A DNA stretch of 64,000 bases, taken from positions 1 to 64,000 of the forward strand of contig JACKBK010000014.1 in the NCBI GenBank assembly GCA_020634555.1. The letters run 5' to 3'. Origin of the DNA: Caldilineae bacterium (GTDB lineage Bacteria > Chloroflexota > Anaerolineae > JAAEKA01). Below the pieces are notes generated by a model. That model had not been told where the DNA came from. It saw only the letters and a list, made by a program, of their open reading frames with translations, and ran no database searches. The position numbers were made by a program, and so were the translations under genes. Positions 15,300-23,438 of the stretch are shown here, piece by piece (position 1 is the first letter of the stretch; every line of letters begins with the position of its first letter).

Positions 15300-15328
15300 A
15301 TTATAGGCAGGTTCGCGGAAACTGTCAA
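15300..15328 (-). promoter_or_regulatory. Consensus sigma-70-type promoter of the thrS T-box transcript
   Basis: Minus-strand TTGACA (15328-15323), exact 17-base spacer, TATAAT (15305-15300). Predicted start near 15293, a few bases before T-box Stem I. Both hexamers are perfect consensus matches, so basal transcription should be strong with control left to the T-box. Confidence 0.9.
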
Positions 15329-15349
15329 GCGGGTTGCACAACTTTAATC

Positions 15350-15470
15350 CTGTTTGAAAAGCTACTCGATAAGACACCGGAAATCCCCGGGTCACCAAAT
15401 GGAAGGCGTTCCAGCCGCTACAGATTGGGTGTCGCGAGTAATCGGCGACTTCCGATGTCTTTTCAAACAG
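15350..15470. repeat. Palindromic repeat family 2, copy B
   Basis: Outer arms CTGTTTGAAAAG (15350-15361) and CTTTTCAAACAG (15459-15470) are perfectly complementary. The inner arms resemble AAGACATCGGAAGTC. The middle (GGCGTTCCAGCCG) is homologous, in opposite orientation, to copy C near 26166. It sits directly upstream of the thrS promoter. Confidence 0.65.
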
Positions 15471-15513
15471 CTCATTACTTCTGCGAAATACGCGATGGCC
15501 CGTTAACGGAACC

Positions 15514-16215
15514 TCAATCAGCGATCTCACCGGGCCGATACCAGTCTGGATAATCGATGGTCAGCAGGTGCAATGGCGGCTCGTCCTCCTCGATCTGTGG
15601 GAAGCGGCCCACCGGCTCGTAGAAGCGGTTGTCGGTGTTGTCGTCGTTGACCAGTGACACCTCGCCAATCAGCACCCGGCTTTCCTCGGCCCAGAAGGAG
15701 TGGTATAGTCGTGTCGGCAGGGTAATGCTCTCGCCCGGCTCCAACACGATCTTGCCGCCGGCCGGCACGGTGCGGCGGACACCATCGGTGCTGACGGTGA
15801 TGCCGCTGTCGTCCAGCCCATCATCAGCCGTCGAGTTGTAGAGCTGGATCACCAGCTTGCCGCCGCCGCGGTTGATGATGTCCTCGACCTTGCGCCAGTG
15901 GAAATGGAACGGAGTCACCTGGTCCACGTCGGAGATCAGGATCTTCTCGGCGTAGAGTTTGCCGCCGCCGCTGCCCAGCCTGTCCGGGTCGCCGTTGCGG
16001 ATCGTAAAGATGAACAGACCGGTATGCTCGTAGTCGCCCGAGCCGAAGTCGGTGATGTCCCAGCCAAGCTGGCGATCGACGATCTCGCGTACTTCCTCGC
16101 CCTTGCTGGCCCAGTCGTCGGGTGTCCAGTAAGCAAAGGGCGGCAGCCGGAAGCCATGGCTGCGCATGAAAGCGTCAGCATCGCGCATGATGGCGTTGAT
16201 CTCGGAACGTTTCAT
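15514..16215 (-). CDS. D-lyxose isomerase-family cupin sugar isomerase
   Basis: 233 residues from ATG 16215 (TGGAGAAAGAG upstream). The sequence matches the D-lyxose ketol-isomerase family throughout: FAYWTPDDWASKGEEV, DITDFGSGDYEHTGLFIFTIRNG, then TPFHFHWRKVEDIINRGGGKLVIQLYN (metal-binding H-x-H and E), and LPTRLYHSFWAEE (distal His). These metal-dependent cupins interconvert D-lyxose and D-xylulose, and often D-mannose and D-fructose. It ends a four-gene minus-strand set (LacI, fucose-isomerase-like, UroD-like, this gene), suggesting a role in rare pentose or deoxysugar catabolism. Family assignment is firm; substrate is inference. Confidence 0.85.
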   Translation of the reverse strand: MKRSEINAIMRDADAFMRSHGFRLPPFAYWTPDDWASKGEEVREIVDRQLGWDITDFGSGDYEHTGLFIFTIRNGDPDRLGSGGGKLYAEKILISDVDQVTPFHFHWRKVEDIINRGGGKLVIQLYNSTADDGLDDSGITVSTDGVRRTVPAGGKIVLEPGESITLPTRLYHSFWAEESRVLIGEVSLVNDDNTDNRFYEPVGRFPQIEEDEPPLHLLTIDYPDWYRPGEIAD

Positions 16216-16266
16216 TTCTCTTTCTCCAGGGAAGAGGCGCAAGTGTTCGTGGCAGGTGCGCCTGCG

Positions 16267-17376
16267 CTACACCAGCCCGGCCATGGCCCGCACTTCGTCA
16301 ATGTAGGCCATCAAGTTCTCCGGCGGCGTGTCGTCGAGGATGGTGTGCGAGCTTTGCAGGATGTAGCCACCGCCTTTACCCATGACCTCGGCGCGGCTGC
16401 GGATCTCGCGACGCACCTCGTCCGGCGTGCCGGAAGGCAGCGTCTGTTCGACGTCGATGCCGCCGTAGAAGCAGAGCCGGTCGCCGAACTGTTGCTTCAT
16501 CTCCGCGGGGTCCATGACGTGCGGCGACAGCGGGTTAAACACGTCCAAGCCGATCTCGATCAGCTCGGGGAACAGCGATTGGACCGCGCCGTCCGAGTGT
16601 TGGCCGACCACGACGCCTGCCCGGTGGCAGTGGTCGTAGATCAGCGCCAGCCGCGGTTTGATGAAACGCCGCCACATGGTCAGGCTGAACATCAACTGGG
16701 TGGTGGAACCCCAGTCATCGGCGAAATAGAAGCCATCGACGCCCAACGCCAGTTGCTGGTCGATAATTGGCAGATTCCATTCGTGAACGATGCGGTCCAG
16801 CAAGTCTTCGACGAACTGCGGCTCGGTGGCCATGTCGATAAATAGCTGCTGCATGCCGCGAATGCTCCACGCGCGCTCGAAGAGCACCATCCCCAGCTTG
16901 CCGAACAGGAACAGGTTGCCGCGGTAACGGTCGGCCAGTTGCCGCGCCTGGTCGAAACGGCCGGCGTGGTACGGATCGGGCATCTGGTAGGCTTGCAGCG
17001 CCTTCGCCAGCGCAGCGCCGCCTTCGACCTTGCCCAGTGGATAGCGGACCGGGTGCGGCAGCCCGCCGGAGCGGTCCCAGACGCAGCCAAACTCGTCGGT
17101 GTGCAGCCCGCCGGCCGCGTCCACGGCCGTCTCCACCGGCCCGCCGCTCAGCGTCAGTTGCACCTGACCGACCTCGCTGGCCCACGGGTTGTAGTTGAAG
17201 TCCGAGCCGATCTTGACGATGTGGTTGCCGATGAATTCCGCCGCGGCGTGGTTGTCAGGCAACCCGTACAGCTCACAAACCCGCTTCCACACTGACGGCA
17301 CGGCGTGGAAGTTGTAGGGCACGAAATCGGTCTCCTGGTGGCCGATAGCCGCCAGCACGCGTTCACGCTTGTTCAT
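16267..17376 (-). CDS. UroD-like protein, HSDG type (paralogue 1)
   Basis: 369 residues from ATG 17376; the upstream extension to 17595 overlaps the isomerase gene and is not homologous. It belongs to the uroporphyrinogen decarboxylase/MtaA superfamily (start MNKRERVLAAIGHQETDFVPY, a DDWG segment, end GGGYILQSSHTILDDTPPENL). The zinc-methyltransferase HxCG motif is replaced by H260-S-D262-G, and a conserved late His (SSHTI) could complete a metal site. No haem-synthesis gene is near. Its neighbours are sugar isomerases, so a role in sugar metabolism rather than haem is inferred. It closely resembles paralogue 3 at 52041. Confidence 0.8.
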   Translation of the reverse strand: MNKRERVLAAIGHQETDFVPYNFHAVPSVWKRVCELYGLPDNHAAAEFIGNHIVKIGSDFNYNPWASEVGQVQLTLSGGPVETAVDAAGGLHTDEFGCVWDRSGGLPHPVRYPLGKVEGGAALAKALQAYQMPDPYHAGRFDQARQLADRYRGNLFLFGKLGMVLFERAWSIRGMQQLFIDMATEPQFVEDLLDRIVHEWNLPIIDQQLALGVDGFYFADDWGSTTQLMFSLTMWRRFIKPRLALIYDHCHRAGVVVGQHSDGAVQSLFPELIEIGLDVFNPLSPHVMDPAEMKQQFGDRLCFYGGIDVEQTLPSGTPDEVRREIRSRAEVMGKGGGYILQSSHTILDDTPPENLMAYIDEVRAMAGLV

Positions 17377-17398
17377 TGGAAGTCGTTTCGGGAGCGGC

Positions 17399-17432
17399 GA
17401 TTCACGCAATATGCAACGCGCAATACGGCCGC
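17399..17432. repeat. Short ACGCAATATGCAACGCG-type repeat
   Basis: The 55-base spacer contains CACGCAATATGCAACGCGCAA, an octamer-like tandem sequence (ACGCAATA / ACGCGCAAT) of the kind often found as intergenic filler. Only one short copy occurs here. Confidence 0.35.
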
Positions 17433-18862
17433 TAGCTGTGACGATACATCTCCCACCCCATGTACTTGCCCAGCGCTTCCTGAACAGCCGCTGCGGTTTT
17501 CGACAGGTTGATGGAGACGTGGTGTTCGTAGCCGTTTTCGCAAATGTAGGCCAGCAGCTTCTGGTAGTTGGATACCTGCACCACACCATAGCCACCGAAG
17601 GTCATCAGCGGGTCGTCGGTCAGTGCGCCTTCGCCCACATACCCGGTGATGGCGCCCTTGTAGTCGTCGGTTGAAATCCGCAGATAAGTGAAGGGTTCCG
17701 CCTGCACGCGGCCGTGGATGGTGCCCCAGGTCTGCTCGCGCGGCACCGTATTGGACAGGATGTCATGGTCCTTCATCAGCGGAATATCCTCGGAAATGAG
17801 AGACTCGGCCTTTAAGACACTCTTCGGCAGGTTGGAGCAGTGGAAGACAACGCCCTTGTCCGGGTCATCGCCGTAGTTGTTGTTCCAGTCCACCAGTGCG
17901 CTGGGCTTGCCCGAAGCCAGCGCGAGGGCTTGCATAGCCACCGTGCCTGCCACGTCCGTCTCGCAGGCCGACGACATCAGGTTGTTGCTCATCATACTCA
18001 TCAGCGTGCAGGGGACGACGCCGAAGAATTCCTCCATAGAGGTCCAGCACTGGATCGCGGACGCCTGCAGGTTGCTCTCAACCATCCAGTCGTCGACCAC
18101 AACGCCGAAGCGCGCCATGCGGTCGAGAGATGCATCGGGTGCTCTGCCGGTGGCAACGTACGCGCGAATCTGGTCGAGCTTGGCCAGCACCCGCGGATCG
18201 TTGCTAGCCAACCGCTCGACGCGACCGTAAACGTCCGACAGGTCGAGAGTCTCGACCGAGATGCCGGTGCGTTCCAACAATTTCTCGCTGAAGCGCACGG
18301 TATTGAAAGCCGGCGGACGGGCACCCAGGAAGCCAATGCGGGCGTTGCGCAGGCCGCGCACGACACGACAAACCCTGGCGAAATCTTGCAGGTCGGCCCG
18401 GAATGCGTCGCTCGCCGGATCCATGGTATGCAGCGAGGTCAGTGAGTACTTGATGCCGTACTGGTGCAGGTTGTTGCAGGCCGACATTTTGCCGCAGAAA
18501 GAGTCGCGGCGCCATTGCAGGTCCATTTTGGTCATGTCGTCGGCGAAGGCATGCACCAAGACAGGCGAATCCAGCGCAGCCCAGCGCAGCGTGTTGGCAA
18601 TAGCCCGTTCATCGCCGAAGTTAGGCAGGGTCACCAGCACGCCATCGATCTCATCGCGGTGCTGCTTGAACAGGTCGGCACACTTCCGCGCATCAGACAG
18701 ACTTTCCACGCTGCCATACGGTGTATCCTCCGGCGAAAGGGCGACGACATTGAAGCCCTCCTGTTGAAGGACCTCCAACACGGTCGTGCGTCCTGTTTCG
18801 CACAGATGGCTGGGGAAGAAGCCGCGATTGCCGACAATCACGCCGAGAGTAACTGGTTTCAT
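17432..18862 (-). CDS. L-fucose/L-arabinose isomerase-family protein
   Basis: 476 residues, the usual length for FucI/AraA-like two-domain isomerases. The N-terminal Rossmann-like region (VTLGVIVGNRGFFPSHLCETGR, IDGVLVTLPNFGDERAIANTL) is followed by the metal-site region (MEEFFGVVPC, SACETDVAGTVAMQALALASG with conserved Glu and Asp) and a C-terminal barrel (FHCSNLP, GRVQAEPFTYLRIST). These enzymes interconvert aldoses and ketoses using Mn2+. The subgroup also includes sulfoquinovose isomerases, so the substrate is open. A strong AAGGAGG precedes the ATG. It is co-directional with a LacI regulator, a UroD-like gene and the lyxose isomerase. Confidence 0.85.
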   Translation of the reverse strand: MKPVTLGVIVGNRGFFPSHLCETGRTTVLEVLQQEGFNVVALSPEDTPYGSVESLSDARKCADLFKQHRDEIDGVLVTLPNFGDERAIANTLRWAALDSPVLVHAFADDMTKMDLQWRRDSFCGKMSACNNLHQYGIKYSLTSLHTMDPASDAFRADLQDFARVCRVVRGLRNARIGFLGARPPAFNTVRFSEKLLERTGISVETLDLSDVYGRVERLASNDPRVLAKLDQIRAYVATGRAPDASLDRMARFGVVVDDWMVESNLQASAIQCWTSMEEFFGVVPCTLMSMMSNNLMSSACETDVAGTVAMQALALASGKPSALVDWNNNYGDDPDKGVVFHCSNLPKSVLKAESLISEDIPLMKDHDILSNTVPREQTWGTIHGRVQAEPFTYLRISTDDYKGAITGYVGEGALTDDPLMTFGGYGVVQVSNYQKLLAYICENGYEHHVSINLSKTAAAVQEALGKYMGWEMYRHS

Positions 18863-19056
18863 TGAGTGGTGCCTCCTTGATATCCTTGCCTTTGCGATGC
18901 AGTATCAATGGACTAAAGCGAGAACGGAACGATGGTGCGGACGGAGTCTGCTGGAGTGTGGAACTTACTGGGTGCTATGCCGCAACCAATTCTGCTATGC
19001 GCGCTGCGCGGGACGAGAGGCGCAATAGGGTTTGACGTTGTGACTAGTGACGGGAA
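18863..19056. other. Spacer between the LacI gene and the isomerase gene
   Basis: 194 bases without a credible small gene. It could carry an isomerase-operon promoter and LacI operator, but no consensus promoter or good palindrome was found. Confidence 0.35.
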
Positions 19057-20112
19057 TTAACTTGCCAGGCGGATAGAGCTTTCCCGCACGATTAGTTCTG
19101 GCTCCAACCACACAGTGGCTGGTTCGAACTCGTCAGATTCCGGTGAGTCTTCGAGCATCGCAATTAGCTGTTGTACGGCCCGGCAGCCAAGCTGGTGCAA
19201 GTCCTGGAACACAGTCGTCAACGGCGGGCTGAAGTAGGCCGACTCCGGTATTCCGTCGAACCCGACCACGGCCAGATCGCGTGGCAAGGCGAGCCCTCTG
19301 GTACGCGCGACCGATAACATGCTGAGCGCCATCTGGTCGTTGGCGACGAAGATGGCATCCATCTCGGGGTACTGGTCTAACAGACGCCCGGCAGCCGGCT
19401 CGCCACTCCTGCTGGACCAGTTGCCCTCTGCCCACATCCGCTCCTCGACAGGCAAGCCGGCTGCCTGAAGTGTCTCCGCCCAGGCAGCCTTGCGCTCCCT
19501 GGCTTCCCACCAGACCAGCGGCCCGGCAAGATGGCCAATGCGCCGAAAACCCTGCTGCAAAAGGTGTTCCACGGCCAACCGGGTGCCAGTCCTGTTGTCA
19601 ACGGCGACGACGGGCAGGCCCGGCTGCGGATTCATGGTGAGGAAAACGAAGGGAACATGAAAGTTCGGCAATTGCTCCAGCACCCAATTACGGTTGTTGC
19701 CCACTTCAGGCACAGCCCAGATCACACCATCCACCTGGCGTGCCAGCATGCCGTGAAGTATCGCCTTGGTTTCTCGAAAGTCGAATGTGTTGAAGCGGGG
19801 CAGTTCGTTGAGGAGGACTGAGTAGCCCATAGCCTCTGCTTTCGAGGCAATACCGTCGAGGGTGTGTGAGGGGCCGATGTAGGTCAGACCAGCGGTGATG
19901 ACCCCTAACATCATGCTGCGCTGGTTGATTAGGCTTCGAGCCAGCGCGCTGGGCCGGTACTGTAGACGCTCAATCACCTGGTGGACGCGATCGCGGGTGT
20001 CAGGCGCCACATGCGGCATGTCGTTGAGGACACGAGACACAGTTTGGATCGAGACATCAGCCTCTTCAGCGACCTGCTTGATGGTAACCCGTTTTTTTCT
20101 GGCGGCCGCCAT
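19057..20112 (-). CDS. LacI-family transcriptional regulator 1
   Basis: 351 residues. The DNA-binding helix-turn-helix is VTIKQVAEEADVSIQTVSRVLNDMPHVAPDTRDRVHQVIERLQYRPSALARSL, including the hinge; the periplasmic-binding-like sugar domain follows (MMLGVITAGLTYIGPSHTLDGIASKAEAMGYSV, VAVDNRTGTRLAVEHLLQQGFRRIGHLAG, AVVGFDGIPESAYFSPPLTTV). Start is ATG 20112; the TTG at 20130 is less likely. It sits between the isomerase/UroD genes and the arabinan operon and probably controls one or both. A consensus promoter with an imperfect palindrome lies just upstream, consistent with autoregulation. Confidence 0.93.
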   Translation of the reverse strand: MAAARKKRVTIKQVAEEADVSIQTVSRVLNDMPHVAPDTRDRVHQVIERLQYRPSALARSLINQRSMMLGVITAGLTYIGPSHTLDGIASKAEAMGYSVLLNELPRFNTFDFRETKAILHGMLARQVDGVIWAVPEVGNNRNWVLEQLPNFHVPFVFLTMNPQPGLPVVAVDNRTGTRLAVEHLLQQGFRRIGHLAGPLVWWEARERKAAWAETLQAAGLPVEERMWAEGNWSSRSGEPAAGRLLDQYPEMDAIFVANDQMALSMLSVARTRGLALPRDLAVVGFDGIPESAYFSPPLTTVFQDLHQLGCRAVQQLIAMLEDSPESDEFEPATVWLEPELIVRESSIRLAS

Positions 20113-20164
20113 GATGGTAACTCTTTCCAATTTCTGGCTTGTTATCGCTACCGGGATCGTTCAC

Positions 20165-20197
20165 ATGTAGAATATCATACAAGCATTGCCATGTCAA
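20165..20197 (-). promoter_or_regulatory. Promoter of LacI regulator 1 with possible operator
   Basis: Minus-strand TTGACA (20197-20192), 17-base spacer, TATTCT (20174-20169). An imperfect dyad, TGTATGATATTCTACA, overlaps the -10 region; its outer TGTA/TACA arms are exact. That position would suit autorepression by the LacI protein. Promoter well supported; operator role speculative. Confidence 0.65.
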
Positions 20198-20263
20198 GCG
20201 CCTGATTTCACAGACTTTGTACGACCCTGGCGGGATGAGAAAAAGCGTCGCCCCTCTCAATCA

Positions 20264-20310
20264 AGCCGCCGTCAGCGACACCGTTGTGGATACGGTCGCT
20301 GACGGCGGCT
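20264..20310. terminator. Hairpin after the arabinan operon
   Basis: Perfect 16-bp stem AGCCGCCGTCAGCGAC (20264-20279) with its complement at 20295-20310, loop of 15. It lies downstream of the GH127 stop at 20352 and before the LacI promoter, the right place for an operon terminator. No T-run follows immediately; a CTTTTTC stretch appears about 25 bases further on. Confidence 0.55.
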
Positions 20311-20351
20311 CGTGGTTTTCGATGGAATGGTGCGCTGGTTTCGGGCGATAT

Positions 20352-22298
20352 TTACCAAGCTGACACCTGGGGAATCCAGACGCGCATGCTTTGCATCCCG
20401 CGATTGCCCCAGGCGAAATAGGGTATTGCCAGCAGGTCTACGGGGCGAGACGCGGCAGGCGGCGCTTCATCCAGCGGACGATAAAGCGGCTCACTGTTTG
20501 GTCGATCGGACATTCGTCCGGCAACATGGATCGTCATGATACCGCCCAACAGATCATAGGGATTCGCGGTCGGTAACTCAGTTGTGACAACTTGTGCGTC
20601 GAGCAGATCGACTCCGGCTTGTTGATCATGGGACTCAAAGCAATATACCAACGGCCCGCGCTGCAACGCAACGCAGCCGCGGACGGCATCGATACGCGGG
20701 TTTGGCGCGACGAACATCGGCTCCATAGCGAAGTCCAACACCAGTTGATCGCCAGGCTGCCAAGTCCGATTTACAACTACGTAGCCTCCGGCATTGACCA
20801 AAGGCGCGATAGCGTCGCCGTTGGCTGAAAGGGTGAATTGCTGACACCATTCTGGCACCCGCATAGAAAGCGCCCAAGGTGTAGCCGGGCTTTCGCGTAC
20901 CGTCACTGCCACTCGACCATCCCATGGATAGCCGGTCTCGATTTCGACCCGCAGTGGCTGGCCGCTGAGCTGAGCATCCAGGCGCGCCGCGGCAAACTGA
21001 TGCAGTTGCAGCCCGTCCTCGCTGGATGTTGCCAGATAGTGACCCAGGCTGGACAAGGTGCGCATGACATTGGGCGGGCAGCAGGCACAGTTGTGCCATG
21101 CCGGTCGCCTGATCTCGGCCCCGCTGCTGCTGTCGGTCGAGGCGCGCACATAACGCCCGGCGCGCACCTGCAGCGGGTTGACATACAGATAGCTGGCGCC
21201 CTCCAGGCCGGGACTGCTGAGCACGCCGTTGTAGAGCGTGCGCTCGAACAAATCGGCATAGCGAGCTTCGCCGGTGATGAGCAACAACCGCCAGTTCCAC
21301 ATCAGGCTGGCGATGGCGGCACAGGTTTCGCCGTAAACGGTGTCGGACGGCAGCTCATAGGGACCGCCAAATGCCTCGCCATCAAAGCGCGATCCCAAAC
21401 CTCCCGTCACGTACAGTTTGCGCTCGGTCATATCCGCCCACAACGCGAGCATGGCGTCAAACAACGCCTGTTCGTCGCGCTCCATGACCAGGTCGGTGGC
21501 GCCGGTCGTCAGATAGAGCTGGCGCACGGCATGGCCTGCCACCTCGGTAGCCTGCCGGACAGGCACATGATCCTGCTGGTATACCGGGCCGTAGCCAGCG
21601 TGGCCGCTCATCCTATTTCCGCCGCGGCGGTCGATGAAGAGTTGCGCCAGGTCGAGGTGGCGTGAGTCGCGCGTCACGCGGAAAAGCTCGACCAGCGCCA
21701 TCTCAATCTCCGGGTGGCCGCACGTCTCAGTTCTTCCGGCGGGGCCAAACATGTCATAGATGTGGTCAACGAAACGCAGCGTGAGTGTCAACAAGCGATC
21801 GTCGCCAACAGCCCTGTGCCACGCGATCGCGGCCTGAATGAGATGGCCGGCGCAGTAGAGTTCGTGCCCGTGGTCGAGGTCGGTCCATCGCTTGTCTGGC
21901 GCAGTGATTTGGTAGTAGCTGTTCAGGTAGCCGTCAGGCTGCTGGGCTGCCTCTACCAGGGCGATAGCTTCGTCGGCCATCGCCAGCAGCGACTCGTCTG
22001 CGGCGCGACCAAGCTCCCAGCCGACCGCCTCCAGCCACTTGTAAACATCGGAATCGGCGAACCAGAAGCCTGCGAACTCTCCCACTTCCAAACCTGCGGC
22101 GATGCGCAGATTGCGCAAATTGCCGGCCTGTTCCAACATAGCAAACCCGTGCGGCAGGCTCACGCTGCGGTTGATCTGCTGATAGTTCGCCCAGAACCCG
22201 CCGGTGATCTGAGCCGCGCTGAATGGCAGTGTTGCAAGCGCCGACCGGACCGATTGCGAATTGTCAACCGGCCCCGCGCTGCCTGGTGCAGGAGTCAT
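20352..22298 (-). CDS. GH127 beta-L-arabinofuranosidase
   Basis: 648 residues, an (alpha/alpha)6-barrel glycoside hydrolase of family GH127 (HypBA1-like). Diagnostic segments are GGFWANYQQINR, YKWLEAVGWELG, QQPDGYLNSYYQ, LDHGHELYCAGHLIQAA, GETCAAIASLMWN (Glu and Cys ligands), and HNCACCPPNVMRTLSSLG (Cys cluster near residue 404, which includes the nucleophilic Cys and zinc ligands in this family). It releases beta-linked L-arabinofuranose, with an inferred role at the end of arabinan/extensin-type side-chain breakdown. There is no signal peptide, so it is probably cytoplasmic, acting on imported oligosaccharides. TCTGGAGGGATT precedes ATG. Last gene of the arabinan operon. Confidence 0.9.
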   Translation of the reverse strand: MTPAPGSAGPVDNSQSVRSALATLPFSAAQITGGFWANYQQINRSVSLPHGFAMLEQAGNLRNLRIAAGLEVGEFAGFWFADSDVYKWLEAVGWELGRAADESLLAMADEAIALVEAAQQPDGYLNSYYQITAPDKRWTDLDHGHELYCAGHLIQAAIAWHRAVGDDRLLTLTLRFVDHIYDMFGPAGRTETCGHPEIEMALVELFRVTRDSRHLDLAQLFIDRRGGNRMSGHAGYGPVYQQDHVPVRQATEVAGHAVRQLYLTTGATDLVMERDEQALFDAMLALWADMTERKLYVTGGLGSRFDGEAFGGPYELPSDTVYGETCAAIASLMWNWRLLLITGEARYADLFERTLYNGVLSSPGLEGASYLYVNPLQVRAGRYVRASTDSSSGAEIRRPAWHNCACCPPNVMRTLSSLGHYLATSSEDGLQLHQFAAARLDAQLSGQPLRVEIETGYPWDGRVAVTVRESPATPWALSMRVPEWCQQFTLSANGDAIAPLVNAGGYVVVNRTWQPGDQLVLDFAMEPMFVAPNPRIDAVRGCVALQRGPLVYCFESHDQQAGVDLLDAQVVTTELPTANPYDLLGGIMTIHVAGRMSDRPNSEPLYRPLDEAPPAASRPVDLLAIPYFAWGNRGMQSMRVWIPQVSAW

Positions 22299-22366
22299 AA
22301 TCCCTCCAGATGAATAATTCGCGTGGTCGCCCGACGCTGAGCGGTTGCCATGAGAGGAATTGGCGC

Positions 22367-23437
22367 CTATTGCGCCGGCGTCTGGCTGGGCAGCGAAGGC
22401 CAGCCCTCGCTATCCCAGGAAAGCGACTCAATGCGCAGCTTGGGCGTACCGACCACCTGAGCGTCGTAGGCATGGTACACCATCCAGTAGACGCCATCCT
22501 CGACCAGCATGCCGTTATGGCCCGGCCCCTTCCATTGACCATACTCGGACAGAATCAGCGTGCCGCCGCCCTCGAGCATAGGAACGCCGTCACGGTCCAC
22601 ATACGGGCCGGTCAGCGAGTCGCTGCGCCCCACGCGCACGTTGTAGGTGCTGTTGACGCCCTGGCAGCACTGATCGAACGAGGCAAACAGATACCACATG
22701 CCGTTGCGCTGAACGATGAATGCCGCCTCGATGGCCGGGTTATGGTCGGGGTCTGCCGACCGGTCGGCCAGGTGGTAGACGTCCGGGTTGGTCTCGTCCA
22801 ACAGACCGGTGGATGCATCGATCTTGCGCATCCAGATCCCCTGCCAGAAGCTGCCCCACGCCAGCCATGGCTCGCCGTTCCCGTCCAGCACGAGATTCGG
22901 ATCGATCGCGTTCCAGCGATCCCCCGGCTGTGAGCGAAGCACCAGACCGTGATCGACCCACTGGTAGTCGGGGCTGTTGGGATCGAGGGTGACATTGGTC
23001 GCCAGCCCGATCCCGGAGTTCTGCGTGCCGAAGCTGGAAACCGCGTAATACAGGTGCCAGCGGTCGTTGAAAAAGGAGATATCAGGCGCCCAGATGTCGG
23101 TGAGATCGGGGTTGATATCGATTGTCCAGGCCGGGTTGCTCTCGAAGATGCGGCCACAGAACTCCCAGGTCACCATATCCTCGGAACAGATGAACGGAAT
23201 CCGGGCGCCGGTATGAAAGATGTAGTATGTTCCGTTCTCATGCGCGATGACGGGGTCGTGGACCTGCCGGATGAACCCCTGCGGTTCGAGCATCGTTCCC
23301 CGGGTTTCGATTGCAGGCGTGGCGACCGATGTTGGCTCCTGAGCGGGCGCTGCTGCCTCGGGTTGAATCGGGGCAGCCGGCTGGCAAGCAGCCAGAAACA
23401 CAGCGAGGAAGACGCCTGCTAAAGTCCCTCGGATCAT
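22367..23437 (-). CDS. GH43 arabinanase/arabinofuranosidase, lipoprotein
   Basis: About 356 residues from ATG 23437; a longer GTG start at 23464 would overlap the upstream gene more. A lipoprotein signal (FLAVFLAAC, Cys18) shows export and lipid anchoring. The five-bladed propeller motifs are [19 protein letters not shown] (catalytic Asp), [20 protein letters not shown] (pKa-modulating Asp) and [20 protein letters not shown] (catalytic Glu), with [21 protein letters not shown] (here [10 protein letters not shown]) typical of endo-arabinanases. It should cut alpha-1,5-L-arabinan at the cell surface, producing oligomers for the ABC importer. The start overlaps the GH2 stop region, indicating translational coupling. 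Confidence 0.9.
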   Translation of the reverse strand: MIRGTLAGVFLAVFLAACQPAAPIQPEAAAPAQEPTSVATPAIETRGTMLEPQGFIRQVHDPVIAHENGTYYIFHTGARIPFICSEDMVTWEFCGRIFESNPAWTIDINPDLTDIWAPDISFFNDRWHLYYAVSSFGTQNSGIGLATNVTLDPNSPDYQWVDHGLVLRSQPGDRWNAIDPNLVLDGNGEPWLAWGSFWQGIWMRKIDASTGLLDETNPDVYHLADRSADPDHNPAIEAAFIVQRNGMWYLFASFDQCCQGVNSTYNVRVGRSDSLTGPYVDRDGVPMLEGGGTLILSEYGQWKGPGHNGMLVEDGVYWMVYHAYDAQVVGTPKLRIESLSWDSEGWPSLPSQTPAQ

Positions 23438-23438
23438 G

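Noticed and set aside
16267..17376. Annotation of the UroD-like genes as haem-pathway uroporphyrinogen decarboxylase
   Set aside because: Three paralogues lie in sugar loci, none beside hem genes, and their active-site loops are MtaA-like or altered (HSDG).
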